Below the pieces are notes generated by a model. The model was not told the origin of the DNA. It worked only from the letters and a program-made list of their open reading frames with translations, and made no database searches. Below are positions 1 through 3,400 of a DNA stretch of 6,145 nt, in pieces. The DNA comes from Gammaproteobacteria bacterium. Its GTDB lineage: Bacteria; Pseudomonadota; Gammaproteobacteria; QOAV01. The stretch spans positions 1 to 6,145 of the forward strand of contig JALXFQ010000190.1 of the NCBI GenBank assembly GCA_027067235.1, given 5' to 3'. A program made the translations under genes and the position numbers. Numbering within the stretch: the first letter of the stretch is position 1; every line of letters begins with the position of its first letter.

Positions 1-357
1 CGGCGCAAACCGGGGCCGGATAACAGCGGCGGTGCTGCCGCGCAGCTGTACGCCGTGTGCCAGGGGCAGTCGCGGCGTATTCAGCGGGAACCGGTCGATG
101 ATATCCGCCAGCAACTGTATTTTGCCGTTTTCAAGGGCGCTATCTACGCCACGCTGGGTTGTGACCGGGTGGATCTGGATGCGGTGGACGCCTGTTACGC
201 CGATCAGCAACAGATTCACTGTCTCGAGGAAATTCCGCGTTTCCTCATGCACGATCACTACCTGGAAGGCCGGCGGCCTGACGGCAGGCTGATACTGTTC
301 AACCTGTTTCGCCAACTGAACGACGAGAAAAGCCTCTGTGAAATACCGGAGAGCTGA
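1..357 (+). CDS. 3' end of an unrecognised cysteine-containing protein (possibly Rap1a/Tai-like)
   Basis: The frame is open from the first base, so the gene begins outside the window; 118 codons remain before the TGA at 355-357. I do not firmly recognise the product. The fragment has five cysteines (fragment residues 20, 54, 65, 74, 113) and alternates predicted amphipathic helices with short loops. It contains L-Y-A-V-C near the start, F-K-G-A-I-Y-A at 44-50, and a helical tail running from C74 to C113 (around RFLMHDHYLEG and LILFNLFRQL). This order, an early L-x-x-x-C, a central G-x-I/Y stretch and a last helix pair closed by a terminal cysteine, loosely resembles the small periplasmic Rap1a/Tai family, but the family's usual C-x-G-Y and F-P-C signatures are not clean. 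The short distance to the next gene suggests co-transcription with the adhesin. The coding call is secure; the function is open. Confidence 0.7.
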   Translation, partial: RRKPGPDNSGGAAAQLYAVCQGQSRRIQREPVDDIRQQLYFAVFKGAIYATLGCDRVDLDAVDACYADQQQIHCLEEIPRFLMHDHYLEGRRPDGRLILFNLFRQLNDEKSLCEIPES

Positions 358-358
358 C

Positions 359-397
359 ATGACGGCGCCGGGTGGCGTCTGGAGAAAGCTATGTTGA
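359..397 (+). promoter_or_regulatory. Possible 12-codon leader frame overlapping the adhesin start
   Basis: A short frame, MTAPGGVWRKLC then TGA, starts at 359, one base after the upstream stop codon. A purine-rich GGAGAG (348-353) lies five bases before its ATG, a plausible ribosome binding site. Its stop (395-397) overlaps the adhesin start in the arrangement ATGTTGA (391-397), which is typical of translational coupling by termination and reinitiation. Only its position supports it; a frame this short can occur by chance, and its own codons carry the adhesin's ribosome binding site. Reading it as a coupling leader is inference. Confidence 0.2.
381..384 (+). promoter_or_regulatory. Ribosome binding site of the TPS exoprotein
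   Basis: GGAG lies six bases before the ATG at 391, the expected spacing for a Shine-Dalgarno site. It supports 391 as the start: translation from there gives at once a basic N-terminus and a secretion signal. No earlier ATG, GTG or TTG exists in this frame between the upstream stop (357) and 391, except a CTG at 379 without a suitable site. Confidence 0.75.
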
Positions 398-459
398 TAC
401 GGAAAAAACAACGCTGTCTGAGCATCACACTGGCGCTGGCGTCGGCTGGCGTTTCGGCC
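391..459 (+). other. Sec signal peptide of the exoprotein (residues 1-23)
   Basis: The N-terminus MLIRKKQR is strongly basic, followed by a hydrophobic stretch rich in Leu, Ala, Ile and Thr (residues 10-19), and ends V-S-A, a good signal peptidase I site, with mature Asn24 next. This is an ordinary short signal. The extended N-terminal region seen on many large TPS exoproteins and autotransporters (ESPR, about 25 extra residues) is absent. A cysteine at residue 9 is not in a lipobox, so a lipoprotein signal is unlikely. Confidence 0.85.
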
Positions 460-3400
460 AATCCCACGGGCGCGCAGATAGCGCACGGCAATGTCAGCAT
501 GGAAACCGCTGGAGCTGTGCTGAATATCACCAACAGCCCCAATGCCATCATCAACTGGCAAGATTTTTCCATCAACGCCGGCGAACTGACCCGGTTTCTG
601 CAGGAAAACGCCGGCTCGGCGGTGCTTAACCGCGTTACCGGCGGCAGCGTCTCCGAAATACTGGGCCAGTTGCAGTCCAACGGGCGCGTGTTTCTGATCA
701 ACCCCAATGGTCTGGTGATCGGCAACGGTGCAAGCATAGACACAGCGGGTTTTGTCGGCTCGACCCTGAATATCAGCGATGACGATTTTCTCTCCGGCCG
801 GTTTCATTTCCAGGGCAATGGCGGCAAGATTGTCAATCGCGGTTACATCCGGGCGGCTGACAACGGCGAAGTGGTGCTGATTGCGCCGGACATCGAAAAT
901 GGTGGCGTCATCGAGGCCAGAAACGGTGAAATCATTCTCGCCGCGGGTCGTGAAGTGACCCTGACTTCGCTGGATCACGAACATATCAGTTTCCGCGTGC
1001 AGGCTCCCGGCGACAAGGCGCTCAATCTGGGCCGGCTGATCGCCACCAATGGCGCGGTGGGACTGTTTGCCGGAACCGTGCAGCAACGCGGCGAAATAGC
1101 TGCCGACCGCGTCGGCCGCGGCGCCGACGGCTCCATCATACTGCAGGCCCGATCGACGGTGGATGTATCCGGTAGCCTGTCGGCCAGGGGGAGCGCAGCG
1201 CAAGGCGGCGATATCCGCATACTGGGCGATACCGTGAACATCAAGGGCGCCAGTATCGATGCTTCCGGCGACGCCGGCGGCGGCCAGATACTCATGGGCG
1301 GCGATTATCAGGGTCAGGGCGCTACGCCCACGGCCAGGCGCACCCGCATCGACGGCGCTAGCCACATTCGCGCCGATGCCCTGCGCAAAGGTAACGGTGG
1401 GCGCATCATCGCCTGGTCCGAAACCACCACCACAACCGATGGTTATCTGTCGGCCCGTGGCGGACCTGCGGGCGGAGATGGCGGGTTTGTGGAAACTTCC
1501 GGCAAGGGCAAGCTGGATTTTTCCCGGCCGGTGGACGTAAGCGCGCCCGGCGGCAAGCCCGGCACCTGGCTGCTGGATCCGCAGGATATCAACATTGATG
1601 GCGGCCGCGCCGCCAGTATCAACGCCACCCTGAACAACGGCGGTAATGTCTCCGTCAAGACCTCCGACAACGGCAGCGGGCAGGGCAATATTGCCGTCAA
1701 TGCGCCGATCAGCAAAACCTCCGGCGGCGATGCTGCGCTGTCGATGCAGGCGCATAACCGCATCGACGTGAACGCGCCCATCAGCTCCACCTCCGGCAAG
1801 CTGCATGTGTCGCTGAAAGCGGGCAGGGCGGTGGGCGTACATGCGCCGGTGACCACCAACGGCGGCAGTTTCTCCACCCGCATCACCGGTGTTGCGCCGC
1901 CGAAACCGAAGCCGGACGACAAACCCGCGAACAAACCGGCCGACGACAGGCCGGCAGCGACAGAGACCCACGCCCAGAACGACCAGGGTAATCAGGCCGG
2001 CCAGAGCCAGGCGCCGGGTCAGAACAATGGGACCAGTCACAGCAACGACGGCGGGCAGCCGCAGCATGGGCCGGACAGTAGCGCAGAGGCCGCTGCCAGC
2101 GAGACAGATGCAGCGACCGCGGCCGGGCTGAATCCGCCGCCGGAAACAGTAAATGCGCCGGCATCGACGCCGGACAGCGCGCCAGCGCCTGCCGCGGCGG
2201 AGGCCGCAGCAAATCCACTGCCCGCGCCCGAACCGGTTGCCGCGCCGCCCGTTCCCGCTTCCCAGCCGGCCAATGCGCCGGCAGCGTCTCAGCCTGCGCC
2301 CTCTCCAGCGTCCCAGTCTGCGCCAGGGCAAACGGCATCAGCGCCACCGGCTTCTCAGGCTCCCGGTTCCGCAGCGGCCAGCGTGGCGGGCGGCAATCCG
2401 TCAGCCACCCAATCAGCGCCGGCGGCAGCTCCACCGGCGCCGCAGGAAGTGGTTATTGATGCGGATATCCACACAGATGGCGGCGCTATCCATGTCGACG
2501 CCGGCGAGCAGGGTACAGTCTATGTGCGCGCCAACGTGGATTCGTCCACTGAAAAAAGCGGCCAGAAAGGCGGCGATATCGCCTTGCTGGGCGATCGGGT
2601 TGGAGTTTTCGACGATTCCCGCGTGGATGCTTCCGGTTCCGCAGGCGGCGGCCAGATCCTGGTCGGCGGCGATCGGCAGGGTCAGAATCCCGATGTGCGC
2701 AACGCCAGCGCTGTTTATATTGGCGAGAATGCCGTCGTGCGCTCCGACGCCATGAACAACGGCGACGGCGGCAAGGTTATCGTCTTCGCCCAGGATACCG
2801 CCAACATACTGGGCAACATCTCTGCCCGGGGCGGCGTCGGTGGCGGCAACGGCGGTTTTGTCGAAACCTCCGGCAAGAGCAATCTGGTCATACAGCAGAC
2901 GCCCGATGTTTCCGCGCCCAACGGCAGGGCCGGTGCCTGGCTGATTGATCCCTACAATATTGAAATCCGCGATTCGGCAAATATGAATGTCGGCAACAGC
3001 GGCACCGCCGGCCCCTGCGTTGATGATACCTGTTTTCAGCCGACCAATTCGGGGGCGATACTGGATGTGGCTACTATTTATGCGGGCCTGACCAGCGGAA
3101 CCAATGTCACCATTACCACCAGCGCCATTCCCGGTGGTACAGCCGCTCCGCAACAGGGAAACATACTTTGGGCCGCTGATCTTGATCTGGATGGCGTCAG
3201 GCCGGTGACAAATGTCGGCGCGGGAACCATCGTCGGCAGCCCGCCCGGGTCACTGACCCTGCAGGCCCATAACGACATTATCATGCAGGGTTCGATTTTT
3301 GATTCCGATAACAGCAGCTCGGTGGATGATCGCCTGACCGGCCTGATCCTGACCGCCGACCAGGACAATAGTGGTTCTGGTGATATCGTCATCAGCGGCG

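Noticed and set aside
361..379. Inverted repeat between the two genes as a possible terminator
   Set aside because: The stem is short and bulged and has no T-tract after it. It is not a convincing intrinsic terminator.
1889..2755. Arg/Pro-rich frames on both strands over the linker region
   Set aside because: Alternative readings of the Pro/Ala-coding stretch. The sense frame is continuous with the exoprotein on both sides, so no frameshift or separate gene is needed.
2413..3153. 246-codon minus-strand frame rich in Gly, Ala and Ile
   Set aside because: Antisense shadow of module B, whose sense translation carries the family landmarks.
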